From Dicyema japonicum (taxonomy: Eukaryota > Dicyemida > Rhombozoa > Dicyemidae): DNA of 64,000 nt. Made by a program: the position numbers and the translations under genes. Below the pieces are notes generated by a model. It was not told the origin of the DNA, did no database searches, and worked only from the letters and a program-made list of their open reading frames with translations. Positions 23,348 to 35,060 of the stretch are shown here, one piece after another; the stretch's first letter is position 1; every line of letters begins with the position of its first letter. The stretch spans positions 7,616-71,615 of the forward strand of contig RDEW01000038.1 in assembly GCA_011109175.1 (NCBI GenBank). Reading direction: 5' to 3'.

Positions 23348-25821
23348 TCATTGCTTTGTCAGTTCACTTTTTTGTTGCAGCAAAAGTGCTTCCAAGTGGT
23401 CAGCCCGTCTCAGTGCAGCCTCATATTGAGATTTTAAAGTGTTTACTACATCATCACGTTTTTCTATAGCCTTTTTAACCCTCATTTATGAGAACATTGT
23501 GCTTACATTTCGTGGACTTGTTGTAATTCTTCGTCTTTTGATTTCAAAGCAACTTCGTTAGCTGCTCGAATTCTTTCTATATCCAATTTAGCTTTGGTCG
23601 AAATTTCTGTTTTTTCGTTCACGAGACGTCTATTTTGCTCGTCGGTCCTCACCAATCTTTCGATAAATTCTTGTCTAATAACTTCAGATAGCCTGTCTTT
23701 TTCGTCATTAAAAACTTGCAGTTTCTGAAAATTTACTTCACCATTCTACCTTCTCTCGTTCTTCAATTTCATAATCCTTTTTATTGAGAGCCCCCTTCAG
23801 CCGTTCATACTCATCGCCAAGTTCGTAGTATTGTGTCTGCAATAATAAATTGAGTAACCTTGAGTTCGTTGTATTTTTTCATGGTATTTTTTTCACTCAT
23901 GTCCATTTCAGTTTGAATTGCCTCGTATCTTTCTCTCATTCGACTTGGGTTAATCTGTACATTACTTTAATCGATTTTCCTCAGTGTTTTTGTTCTCTTT
24001 TATTTGTCTTCGGGTCTCCTCTTCCAACCTAGCGATCGCCAACTCAATTTGTTGGTCTCTTTCTTGTCTTGCGTCTTCTCGAAGCTTTCTCTCACATTCG
24101 AGTAACTTACTCTCCTGTTGTTTAATAAAATTTTGACTCCAAATTTCTTTTTCAACATTTATTTTTTCAATGAATACATCTAATCTCGATCTACGATAAG
24201 TTTGGCAGCATTACCTCATGCCTAGATTGCTGATCTGTCTTTGATTTCTCGTATTCTTTTCTCAGGAGTTCTACGGTTTTCACGTGATCTGTCATTAAAT
24301 CAGCACGTTGAGAGTCTAGTTCATCCTTCATCTTTTTGTACTGACTCTCCAATCTGTTTTTTTCCTCTTCAACCTGCTGTAATAGTTTATTTTTATAGTT
24401 TTCTGAAACAGCCATGTCCTGCTCGTATTGCTTTTCATAACTTAATGATTTCGATTAATAAAGTACCTTCGCCTGGCTAACTCACGTTCACGGGCGCAAG
24501 CAGCTTCCTTTTCTAAGGATAACTGTTCTCTCAAATCTTCAGTTAATTTGACATATCTTTGAGAGGCTCGATCATCAGCTGCTTTTAATTCTGCTTCGTG
24601 GATTTGTTTTATATTTTTTATTTCCTGTTTTCGCTTGGCAATTAGTTTTTTGATTTCGGGCTCAAGGCCCTTTATAGTCAGTTCCTACCTTGGTAATGTT
24701 TCCAGACATACTTTGATTTTCTCAGTGTTCTGAGAAATCCATTTCTCCTGTTGTATTTTTCCAGATATTTCGTGTTTCTGGATTAATTTGTTTATCTCTA
24801 ATGTGTGACTAAAATTCACAAAAAGTGAACTTTTCATTGATAACAGTAATTTTTCTTGTGTATTTATCCTCGATTGACTTTAATTGTCCAACTAACTGTT
24901 CACATCGAGTTGTCAGCCTCTTCTTGTCTTCAATCAACTTTACTAAAAATATTCAGAATTACTTTGTCAATAAACGACAAGTGAGAGTTTATTTTCTTTT
25001 CGTCTTCATTTCTCATAGATTCCATGGATTTTATTGCTTTTAAATTAAAGTCGTTTTTCTGCTTCTCATACATTGATTTCTGGTTCTCCTAATAAGTAAC
25101 ATCTCCCATAGAAATACTAAAGTTTGCCTGAGGGTGTTTATTATTGACTCCTTTTCTTCATTTTCCTTCTGCTGTTTTTGAAGATATTCAGACATTTGGC
25201 TTGCTGTTATCGAAGCCTTTTTCATTCTAAGTTCATTCTCCTCGTTAATGCTGTTGGTGATTTCATTGTTCAGAGTCTCATTTCTCTTATTCATTTCCTT
25301 GAATTGTTAACTTACTTTTATACGGCACTGAGTTGACCCAAACGATCTGATTTATCAGAATCACTTAAGAATTGCATAACTTTGTTCAATTTGTCTTCAA
25401 TGTTTATGTTTTCTTCCTTGGTTTTGATTTTCGGAGGAATAAACTCTTCCTCTTTCTCCAATAATTTGATTGAGTCCATTATTTCTGAATTTTATTTGAA
25501 CACAATGAGGTTGTACTACCTCGTTCCCATTTTTCCTAAAGTAAATAATTTTGGTTAATACAGTGTCAACATTGCTTAGTAACTCGCAACTATTATCTTC
25601 CTCGCTAGAAAGGGAGTGATTTCCACCATTTAGATTGATTGCCCCTATGTCTATATACCCAATTTCATCATTTCCAGGTTTGACAGTTTTTGTTGATTTC
25701 ATTTGATTTGTGTTGGGATTTGATTTAATTAATTTCTCGCATATTTAATAGGAAATACCTTATCTGAAGGATTTGTGCGTCTCGGCTTTATATTTTTACA
25801 ACTAGAACTAATACTCGACAT
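23348..25821 (-). CDS. CEP131: Centrosomal protein CEP131 (AZI1)
   Basis: A centriolar-satellite and basal-body coiled-coil protein needed for cilium formation. The gene runs through many short introns (the first, 25736-25758, is 23 nt and restores frame). Start at 25821 (MSSISSSCKNIKPRR). Diagnostic blocks: KGLEPEIKKLIAKRKQEIKN at about 24690-24620, then AELKAADDRASQRYVKLTED, and the C-terminal YEAALRRADHLEALLLQQ ending at the TGA at 23348-23350. Nearly all the rest is coiled coil. The gene would encode roughly 700 aa against about 1080 in vertebrates; the shortening is mostly N-terminal. One junction near 25500 could not be resolved to a clean intron. Dicyemids have ciliated peripheral cells, so a ciliary role fits. 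Confidence 0.9.
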
Positions 25822-26249
25822 TTCGTTGCCATGGAAACATTAAATTAATATTCGGTCTATTTTTTCAGTTTTGTAAATTTGAGTATTCTTAATTTGTAAA
25901 AATAACGTCAAGTAAAAAATAGGTTTCTATTTTATCGCACAAGTATTATTCAATAATTCAAAATCAAATCATGAAATTCATAAATTTTGGCTAGAGACCA
26001 GATGTAGAGCTATATTTGTTAAAACTAATCAGATTGAGTTTGAATTGGCTTCAGAGATTATTTCACCAAAATAAGTCTTGATTTTGATGATTCAGAGCAA
26101 TGTGTTATTTGCACCACTCCTTTATCAAAATAATTGGGAATAAGTTAAGTTAGCACCATTTCCCTAACGTGTAGGTAGCAGACAACCATTATAAAGAGCA
26201 TCGCTAAGTCAGGTTGCTCCCAGAAATCTTCTACGCTGAAAGGTATTCC

Positions 26250-26375
26250 CTACTTCTCTTCATCCAAAAATGGATGAAGTCCACGCTGTAGACGAACGAT
26301 CCCGAACTTCTCCTTCATCCAGAGATGAGCGATGTACACGCCGTAGACTGACGAGTCCCAAATGGAGGTTAGTAT
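26250..26375. repeat. Two imperfect direct repeats, second with a hammerhead-like core
   Basis: Two units of about 60 bp (about 26258-26316 and 26317-26372) share CTTC(T/C)(T)TCATCCA, GTAGAC and a GATCCC/GAGTCCC end. The second unit reads GTAGACTGACGAGTCCCAAA, which matches the conserved CTGANGAG core and stem II start of hammerhead ribozymes; the required CGAAA after stem II is missing (GGAGGTT instead). Confidence 0.45.
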
Positions 26376-26543
26376 AACGAGGATTATAATATAATATATA
26401 GTTAATTGATAAATCTCTAAAAATCATTTATTTATGAAATAATATGAAAACAAAACATATCGGTTTCCCCAACCACCAAAGGACATCCAATTATAGAAAG
26501 TGATAAAAGACTCGTGCATCCCTTTAAGACAGAAATGGCTGAC

Positions 26544-28316
26544 TCAGAGCGGATGGCTATTAATGATAAACATAAACAAACGGTTATAGTTGAGAGAAAG
26601 TTTGGTAAGGTAAATCAACTCATCCGTGCCCTCACAGTCACAAATTGAATTTTGGGAGACATCAAGCACATAAAGAAAACGAAATATATTGAAATTCCGA
26701 AGTGATCTCAGTCCCACCCCACACAATGACAGTTCAGTAATTCCAGAAAAGCACAAAAAGGCAGATTCAATGGGCAATGAACTGAGAATCACATCTTTAG
26801 CGACAATCCTGGTTTCATTGACTTTGGAGAGATATTCGGCCGTGAATTTATCGTCTAATATATTATCAAATACTGACTTGTATATTTCAGAGATTCGTCA
26901 TTTGGGTAAGAATTGAGCAGACATTTGTAGTGTTTTAATATATCAGCCGAATACTTTGCTGGAGATATCCTTTGGAGGAGCCAATTAAGATTGAAAAGCA
27001 CATCTACCACGATTAACCCCCTTAGTACTCGTGCAATTTGGTTCAAGAGACAAAATTTCGTAAAGGGATTGGGCAGTTGTCTTTGAATGACGTGGCTTAG
27101 ACAGAACCCAGAAAAAGGAGTCAATCTAAAAATAACATCTCTGTAACCTGGCCCAGGATGCCATTCCTCTGTTATAACCTCACATTCTCCAGTCGTTTGT
27201 AATCTAAGAGAATATTCTGAGTAAAAAAGCGAAATGTCCACCATATTTTCAATTATATCATCCCCCAAACAGGCAATCTATAGTCAATATTATAATATAC
27301 CCACAAATCACCGTAAATGGAGTTTGAAGGGAGAGAACGAAGCTCTAGTACAGTCATCGGAAATTCACTACCATCGGAAAGAGTAGCGGTAACTCTCAGA
27401 GCATCTTGAAGTTGGGAGATCTCAGAAATTAGTAAAAACCTACCTCAGTCTTCCCACTCAGAAGAAATACCAATTCACATCTGATTTTGTCTAATTTCAT
27501 AGCCAAAGGTTTGATAGCATGAATTTTGTCGTCTCCCATCAACCATCTAAAATAAATCCAGGCGCTCTGATCGAAAGGGTCGGTGAATATTGCATTTTCA
27601 ATAAGAGAGAATTCTGAAATGACGGAAAGGTGGACCATTCTCGTAAATATCATCAGTTCGCTGAGAGGAGAGTAACACAGATCTGTAATGCCAGGATGAG
27701 TAATTAGAAAAGTTTTCATTGATTAGTTGAAGAGTGAAGTCGAGTTCCTGTTGGAAAGATATCCCCATCCAATCCACAATTCGTCGGCGGTAATTCCAAC
27801 AATGAACTTGAGTGAGGTTATATATTACAGTTCCGTCCATCAATCATTAACAACTGAAGGCATAGTTGAAGTTCTTCATCCAAGGACACCATATTTGATA
27901 CAGATTCCACAAGCCAAAGTCTGTGATGCCATACGGAGTAACACTTTGGGTTATTGGAGAGGCATTCTTAACAAAGTCGAGTTCATTCTGTACAACTTTT
28001 TGGGTCAGATCCTCACCACTTTAAATTAGGATCAAATCAAACTTTTTCAAACTCAATAACACATTTCTACGAATCTCCCATAACATTTCAACGTCCGAAT
28101 ATGCGTTTAACACACGTGCAGTCAACTGGAGGAGTTCAATGTTTCCTTCATTCTCCTGGCACTTACAAATGAGGGATAACTGCTACTGTTTGAAGAATAA
28201 TGCTCATGGCTTTATCAAATTTGTCGACTTTAATCTTAGCTGCTTCAATACTGACGTTAGCTTCATCATTTTGAGGTCTTCCATGCTTAAACAATAAAAT
28301 AATGCGCTAATACCAT
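26544..28316 (-). CDS. RABGGTA: Rab geranylgeranyltransferase subunit alpha
   Basis: The alpha subunit of the enzyme that prenylates Rab GTPases together with RABGGTB and REP. Exon 1 is only the ATG (28314-28316); a 28-nt intron (28286-28313) joins it to HGRPQNDEAN, giving the conserved MHGR start. Later junctions of 25, 24 and 22 nt rebuild the prenyltransferase alpha repeats: LWEIRRNVLL, CYSVWHHRLWLV, DGRNFHCWNYRRRIVDW, NFSNYSSWHYRSVLL and FTDPFDQSAWIYFRWLM. The C-terminus keeps a short leucine-rich repeat region (ITELSLCGVGLRSL, LYVLDVSQNSI, LTKLSLNYNRL). One step near 27985 (before the NNPKCYSVWHHR repeat) needs a frame change I could not explain with a GT-AG intron; it may be a sequencing indel. 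The stop at 26544 is the least certain part. Confidence 0.92.
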
Positions 28317-28319
28317 CAA

Positions 28320-29110
28320 CCAATTAATTATAATTAAAAATATTTAAAATTTAAATTAACTGAATAATGGATCAAAATACATTTTATTACTTATCTGGTG
28401 ACGTGGGACGGTGTTATAACTAAATTTTTATTTCTACTAGAACTTAGTCAATTATTGCAGACTGATTTAATAAAAGTAACCTCTCACCAATTGTTGCATC
28501 TATGGGGATCGAGAATGCTTGTGACCGATCATCGAGACACGTTCTGAACATGATGATTCTTGTACGAATATCCTATCACATTTTAAGATTTGGCTACTCG
28601 CTTTTCCGTCTGACCGCTTTGGACGTTCATTTATCATGTCATCCTACTCTCGTTATCGATACCTGTCAAATTAGGTTCCTGGAGGCTCTTTCCTATTTTT
28701 TTATTTTTCACCGAAAAGCCAGAAACACTTCTAATTAGTGACCATTTCATGATGCTCAGTATACAATTCCTCGACAAATGTAAAACGCCGAGTTATCCGG
28801 CTCACTGCCTTTGTCTTTCTATAAACCAAACAAGAAGCAAACCTACCCTCGGTGACAAAGTTCGGATTCTTCAATCCATCTCAAAGACTGATCTTTTTAA
28901 ACAGGGATTCTACTAATGCTATCAAAAGCCATTGACCGAAGCGAAGCTTCCTACAGCGAGAAGTTAGTATCTATTTGGTGAGCCTGCCCTATGGTAACCA
29001 TATGAATTTACAAGTCTATTTGAACAGAATTGGACAATCTACTTCCCCACTTTGCTTTCTCCCTTCTAGACGACCAAAAGACGGGAAACTCCTTTGTTGT
29101 CCCAATATTT
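28320..29110. other. Intergenic with weak transposon debris
   Basis: Between RABGGTA and MRPL3. A 78-codon frame at 28502-28738 has no recognised family. Near 29065, CTTCTAGACGACCAAAAGAC resembles 3650-3670 in a LINE C-terminal fragment, so some of this is probably retrotransposon remnant. Confidence 0.35.
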
Positions 29111-29156
29111 ATATTAGCTAATTTGTTGAATTACATAGATATTGAAAATAAATTTA

Positions 29157-30318
29157 TTAAAAAGTAATAGAATCATTAGAGAATGCAAAGAGTGACTCAT
29201 CATACATCTCCCTATTATCATCCGATATGTTAGTGGGAACATGAGGGTAGTTTTGTTTTCTACAATGGACTCCAAAGTGTCCGCACCCATACAGTCCCAT
29301 AATTTTACAAATGAATGATTGGGACCAGGGATTCCAGGACCGGATACAAAAATCAAATCCTTTTCAGGAATAATCCTCCAAATCTAAAAAGTAACACAAA
29401 ATACTTTAAGACTTAAAACCCTGACAAATTCATTTCCCATATGTCCAGGCATTTTCGTCCCCTTAAGCATTTGGCCGGGCTAAATTGTAATAATAAATCA
29501 AACTCCTCTGTAAACCGCTCCAGCTCTTCTATGAAACTTGGTAGACCCATGTCCAGCAGGCCCTCCAGAAAACCCCCATCTCTTCATAACTCCCTGAAAT
29601 CCCCGATCAACACTGTCATTTAATATGGAAAATACAAACCTGACTGCCTCCGCATTAACATGGTGCCCGACCTGAAAATGATTAGCCCGTAGTTTTGCTC
29701 CCAAAGGAAGAGCGGCTTCAGGGGTCACTATGAAGCGAGTAATTTGGTATTTTGGTAGGAGACTGATTCGTTCAAACCTGGTCCGATATGAATCACTGAA
29801 CTGAAATATTAAAAGAAAATACCATTCTAGGATCCGAGGAAATTGCCCCAACCGTCTGTAGACCGTATTTTTTATACATGTATGAAGGTATATTAGGTCC
29901 AGCTTTGCACTTTTCTGGGGTCAGATAGTCAACAACGTGGTTATCCAACACCTATCATATAAATTTCAAATCTTACTTGAAGAACAGTCGTATAAATTAA
30001 TTTTCCATCTTTAAGCCATTGAGGCAAAAGACCTATTTTGGTGGCCAATACTCCACATCTTCTAGTCCTATGAGTTACCATGATTATCACAAACTCTGGA
30101 GTCCAGGTAGAAGCAGTGATCGGCACATTAACGTCTTGAATGCTTTGTTTATACTTAATGAGGTCATCAATGAATTTTTCGTTGTCGGAGGTGAGTGAAG
30201 ATGGAAGACTCTTGTATGACGTATTTGACGGAAGTCGGGGAATCTTCTTTCTTCCACTAGCTAGTCTTACAGATTGTATTATTAGATTGCCAGAAGAAAT
30301 CATCACATTGCGAAACAT
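29157..30318 (-). CDS. MRPL3: Mitochondrial ribosomal protein uL3m
   Basis: A protein of the mitochondrial large ribosomal subunit. Start at 30318 ([13 protein letters not shown]), with a basic Ser-rich N-terminus consistent with mitochondrial import. Conserved blocks in order: [70 protein letters not shown], then after a 24-nt intron [18 protein letters not shown], after a 21-nt intron [15 protein letters not shown], and after a 23-nt intron the C-terminus ending NDSITF at the TAA at 29157-29159. Without the last intron the frame runs into unrelated sequence. The [10 protein letters not shown] and HRR stretches are the rRNA-contacting core. No damage is visible. It lies only about 100 bp from the next gene. 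Confidence 0.93.
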
Positions 30319-30415
30319 TGTAGTAAACTTAAATATTATATTACAATTAATAATGATTTTTATGTTTTAATAAATTAATCAAATAATTTAATTTCGATCG
30401 AAAAAGGTGGTATTG

Positions 30416-31640
30416 TCAACTACAATAAATTATGAAATATGAACTTTTTCTGTGTTTAAGCATATATCTTTTAACCAATATTCCTAATATACAGAGCATA
30501 AGTAGTGTAGCTGCCACACAGCTTACTATGATTGTAATGTAATTAAATGACAATATGATCCTGGCAGAAGCAGTTACCATCATTGAAGATCCTCTTGGAA
30601 CGCACTGAATTGACTGTTCTTTCTGAATTTTAGTCAATTTTAGGATATTTCCATATTCGTCTAGGTTTAACAGAGAAGATTACTCAGGGCAAATCCATTT
30701 GAGTACCATTCGATGGAAGGGATTGACTCATTATGGGAGTAGTACATAAAACAGTAAAATGTGCAGGATCCACCCACATGTGTGTGACAATCTTCGATCT
30801 TTGACAAAAGTTTGATTACTGCTTATATTTTGAAAGTACCTTGATTAACAATGGTATATTCGAATTGGCGTTTTTCTGACTGATATGAGCACTGCCAAAC
30901 TCCGGGCTTTAGAGGTTTGTCATATTCTCTCGTTTCAATTTTATTATTGTGGCTCCTGTAGTACTTAACGTCTGCCGGCCTGAAAGAATATTATCACTAG
31001 TAACTTTGCCGACGAGAAAAAGCACTGAAAGTATGCATCATCAACGACTACCTTTGATTCGATTGACTCTGGGTACTGTAATTCTTTGTATTCTACCATA
31101 CTATGAACCTCCATACCTTTGTTGTTATTTATGGTTATGCTGAATGATCTTCTCACGTCGGTGTACGTAAAGCATATGACTTCTACTTTAGTTGTATTCT
31201 TTGGGGAGTGGATATTGTACAAAATTGCAAGTCCTTATGAATGATTTTAGTTTCATTACCAGGTGATGTGTAAATGGACAGACTAACCCCTTGAGGGGCA
31301 GTGCAGATCTTAAAAGTGGTTTTAGAGTCAAGAAATGTTATTCGGAGACTCTCATTAGGTGCAACAGTATAGTTTTGAGGATTCTCTTGCGACTCGTCTT
31401 TGAATAAACTTTAAACCTAACCTGCTTCTCCGCTAAGGGAGGAAGGGCCTATCAATCTGCTGCATTTGTTTTCGGCCTCACAGTGAGACGTTTGATTGTC
31501 ATGATGTACCAGTCTTGTAGTATAATCATTGCCATCACTACTATAAAATAATAATAAACATGTGCAGTCTAAATGTTCGGCAGTCTTTCAATAATTTCTG
31601 AGAACTCATAAGGGGAACATTAAAACTGAGCACTGAACAG
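30416..31640 (-). CDS. Ig-like type I membrane protein
   Basis: A multi-exon gene read through introns of 22-27 nt. The extracellular part has several N-glycosylation sequons (NQT, NYT, NES, NET), a Cys pair (HCEAENKC), then at least two Ig-like stretches: one with PGVWQCSYQSEKRQFEYTIV near 30880-30820 and one with GGSCTFYCFMYYSHNE, SIEWYSNG and later SIQCVPRG. A single hydrophobic helix (about 30560-30480, YITIIVSCVAATLLMLCILG) and a short basic tail end the protein at 30416. The 5' end is uncertain: an ATG at about 31607 with a 22-nt intron is one solution. No specific family could be named; it may be an adhesion or receptor protein. Confidence 0.6.
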
Positions 31641-31788
31641 CCTAAAAATTATAAATTATTTTTTCAAACTTGCAGTGAAAGATATTATTACTGTTAACGC
31701 TATCATCTATCTTTCATAATATTATCCATTTTATAGTATTCTCTTAAATTTAATTCTATTCTTTTTCATTGTTTATTCAAAAACAATG

Positions 31789-32254
31789 AGAAATATGGAG
31801 AAGCACTGCAGAACCTCGCGCCTGTTGAGGACTACCGGAATCACTTAATTAGTTGATTTAACTCCTTTCTTGGTGTTCCTTTTTTCGTGGCTAAATAATA
31901 ATAAATCCAACTATTTTCGACCAGGGTTAAAAAACACCAAAAAGAACCATTTTATCTTTTCCGTCGTTTCTTTAAGGACATTTTGGCGATAACCATCTTG
32001 TGATCGCTGTCAATTATAGACCCTCCATAAGCACGGGCATCAGTGACAATACTGCGGTCTTTTTGTCCGCAAATAATGTAGTCTATTTGGTTGTAGATTT
32101 TCTCAATGCTTCCGTTAGGCTTAGTTCTATTGCCTGACCAAGTTGTCCTGTGTCTTGCCGAGTGGATAAAGGCCGTGTTGCAAAGGAATAGGTTATTTGC
32201 TTGACAAAAGCTGACTAACAAGGTTCCTGCAATGTCCTTTTCCCCCTTCCATGT
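31789..32254 (-). repeat. 466-bp duplicated LINE segment, copy 1
   Basis: Nearly identical to 32966-33431, with a handful of differences. It encodes the C-terminal part of an APE endonuclease (CNTAFIHSARHRTTWSGN, IYNQIDYIICGQKD, IIDSDHKMVIAKMSLKKRRK) and, beyond a deletion, the first residues of an RT segment. It ends abruptly inside the RT piece. Confidence 0.9.
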
Positions 32255-32259
32255 ATGAA

Positions 32260-33022
32260 CGGAACGGAAAAATTTTTATTAGGCAAAAACAAATAGTTAG
32301 AAATTAGGGAAGAACTAGACTAAGTACCCTTTCACCGCCTTGCGGCAGCGTTTTCGTGGCATCACTTTCGTCTTCCCCGTGCCTCCTTCTTTAATTTATT
32401 TTTAAGATCTTTTTAATTACTTCCTCCGGGTCCTTAAAATCCGGATATCCTCTTTCAGGCAGCGGCGCTCTATAAGACAATCCTATAGAATACCGTATTG
32501 CCCGCCGCCGAACCTTCCTCAAGTTGGTGAGGCACTTTTCGCGTTCCTCGCTGCAATACCAGGAGTGCGCACCATAGGTGAGCATAGGCAGCACCATGGC
32601 GTGAACACTTTGGCCCAGGCATCGCGACTCAGCTGAAAAGCCCTCAACGCTCCTAGTCTTTGCACAGCCCGCCTCTTAACGAGGGCGGTGTGCTCCTCGA
32701 AACTACACTTGGAGTTGAATGTCACTCCAAGGTAGCTCGTCCGCCCAGTAACCTCTATAGGTACCCCATAGATGGTTACTCTAGGTATTAAATTATTAGA
32801 CCGCTTAGGGCGGCCAAAAACTAACAACTTGCATTTCTCAGGTCTCAGCCTGAGTCCTCTGCTCCCACACCAGCGTATGATTTCATTGACAGCTACTTGA
32901 ATCCTCCGACACGCTACATCTGGTTTCCACGAGTGATCCCAGAGTACTATGTCGTCCGCATAGATAGAAATATGGAGAAGCACTGCAGAACCCTCGCGCC
33001 TGTTGAAGACAACCGGAATCAC
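32260..33022 (-). pseudogene. LINE RT domain fragment (I/R1-like, GC-rich)
   Basis: Minus-strand frame with HISIYADDIVLWDHS (catalytic box), GSRGLRLRPEKCKLLVFGRP, and TSYLGVTFNSKCSFEEHT, followed after a frame change by LPMLTYGAHSWYC. This is the palm-to-thumb part of a LINE RT. Codon use is clearly GC-richer than the genes around. Two frame breaks make it non-functional. Confidence 0.85.
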
Positions 33023-33431
33023 TTAATTAGTTGATTTAACTCCTTTCTTGGTGTTCCTTTTTTCGTGGCTAGATAATAATAAATCCAACTATTTTCGACC
33101 AGCGTTAAAAAACATCAAAAAGAACCATTTTATCTTTTCCGTCGTTTCTTTAAGGACATTTTGGCGATAACCATCTTGTGATCGCTGTCAATTATAGACC
33201 CTCCATAAGCACGGGCATCAGTGACAATACTGCGGTCTTTTTGTCCGCAAATAATGTAGTCTATTTGGTTGTAGATTTTCTCAATGCTTCCGTCAAGCTT
33301 AGTTCTATTTCCTGACCAAGTTGTCCTCTGTCTTGCCGAGTGCATAAAGGCCGTGTTACAAAGGAATAGGTTATTTGCTTGACAAAAGCTGACTAACAAG
33401 GTTCCTGCAATGTCTTTTCCCCCTTCCATGT
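32966..33431 (-). repeat. 466-bp duplicated LINE segment, copy 2
   Basis: Second copy of the block at 31789-32254, here in its original context: upstream it continues into the rest of the endonuclease (33370-33972) and downstream into the RT (32391-33022). The shared EN-to-RT junction shows that the internal deletion came before the duplication. Confidence 0.9.
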
Positions 33432-33972
33432 CTTCCAATGAATGATTCTTTTATAGTGATCTGATTTCCAATTTTTGCATTAAGATCACCGGCAATCAAT
33501 ATTAATGTGAAATTTGCATAATTGGAATATACATCAGACAGATTCGCATAAAAGTCGTCAATCTCCTCGGGTTTCTTATTGATCCATCCACTATGTGGAG
33601 CATATGCGTTAATAATAGTAAGATAACTCTTCGGAGAGTTATGATCGTCCACTGTTATTTGTAAAATCCCAATCCTTTCATTGATAGTCCAGTAACGGTA
33701 TATGCGCCGGAATAGGTCTTTCTTACAGCGAATCCAAGTCCGTAATGTTTTGATCCCCCGGAGAGAAATATTAACATAAACTTTCCGTGTTGTTCTTCAA
33801 ACTCCTTTGATATTTTGGTCTCTTGGAGACATCCGATTGATATCTTATATTTTGAAAAGTCTTCACAAAGTTCTTTTATTTTCCATGCACTAGAGAGTCC
33901 TCTGACATTGTACGTTAAAAGAGACAAGTCCTTTAGATTGCAATTTTCGTGTTTTTCAGACATAACTTTCAA
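33100..33972 (-). pseudogene. LINE APE-type endonuclease domain
   Basis: Three frames joined by small indels give nearly all of an apurinic-endonuclease-like domain: LSLLTYNVRGLSSAWKI at the start, CLQETKISKEFEEQHGKF, then INAYAPHSGW and LILIAGDLNAKIGN, and finally the DSDHKMVIAKM end with the catalytic Asp-His. All catalytic signatures (QETK, AYAPH, GDLNAK, SDH) are visible, but the frames are broken twice. Related to the fragments at 7.2 and 52.4 kb. Confidence 0.88.
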
Positions 33973-34079
33973 GATGGGACGTCACACCTCAACCCTGATC
34001 TACTCTAATAAATATAAAATGTTTAAATCAAAGGCTCACAACCTTCATCAAAGCAAATAAAGAAAACTTTTGGGAACAA

Positions 34080-34740
34080 ATCTTATCTATTGGACGAGTT
34101 ACTTTTTTAACGTCTTTTTATTGTCGTACACATGTGATCATGTCAAAGGTTCCCAACTAAGCGGTTCCATTTGTGCCTATGAGATTCTTGGATTAAATGA
34201 ACGCAAGAGACTTATCTGACCAGTGTCGTTTTTATGAGTTTCTTTTCCAGATAAGGAGCAGAACGAAGGAGGGCGGATTCGGGTTAAACTGTCATATAGG
34301 ATGATAAAGAAGTGTATAGCCTATCTACTTCCAATTATTTATATCAGTTTTTTGCAGACGCGGGAAAACTGTTGAAGTTAAGAAAACTTTACGCCCATTC
34401 CTAGAGCAAGGCACAGAGTGATTAATTGAATCCGCTGGATATTCAGTACAACTGGAGCTGTTCGAACTGGGAAACACAAACAAAAAGCCCGATGCGACGA
34501 CTCTTTTCCTATGGAAGGGTGGGAAAATACCGTCCATATGATACCATTTGTATCGATGGCTTTTCTTTTTCAAAACTCACAATGACAGCAACTTAACCAG
34601 GATCGACCGCAGCGAGAGCCGAAACCATATTTCCGTCGCAGCTGAAACCTAAGAAATTCTATTATCCAAATCGTTTTCCTTTGGTTGAGGTGGTGACGTC
34701 CCTCAATTGCACGTATGTCTAAAACACACGCACTTATCAA
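34080..34740. other. No supported gene
   Basis: Short frames on both strands without recognisable families. Some sequence near 34700 begins the LINE fragment to the right. Confidence 0.4.
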
Positions 34741-35060
34741 AAACCAAGACCTACACACAGTTTATAAATTGAAGAACTTGGATGCAATGATCACTAAGAC
34801 GGATGAATCATGCCGTTCATGTTTACAATACTATGGAATCATACTTCCTCTGCTCAGAGGTTTTTAGAAGGAAGCCACGAACAACTTTGCCATCAATATT
34901 GAATATCGATATAAAAATGTTAAAATAACCTAGAAGACGCAGATGATCCAGAAAGCCTCCGAAAATTCAGTTTCGAGAAGAGCATGGAGGAGTCTAATAG
35001 ACCGGATCATCCGGTGGAGGGTGACACAAGCGAGGGAAGGATATAACTTTCTTATTGCGA
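34740..35060 (+). pseudogene. LINE RT C-terminal fragment (family C)
   Basis: The plus strand reads LKNQDLHTVYKLKNLDAMIT, the counterpart of VVKNQHLYTVCKSKHLDTII in the 6-kb copy, followed by pieces equivalent to EDADDPESLR and SRRAWRSLIDRIIRW. The 6-kb copy has NLTDRIIQGV here, so the two are the same family. Confidence 0.75.

Noticed and set aside
27727-28029. A 100-codon plus-strand ORF as a gene
   Set aside because: It is antisense to RABGGTA exons, whose splice-joined product matches the family.
20667-31640. The run of minus-strand genes as an operon
   Set aside because: Intergenic distances vary from about 100 bp to more than 1 kb, the functions are unrelated, and no trans-splice acceptor pattern could be established.
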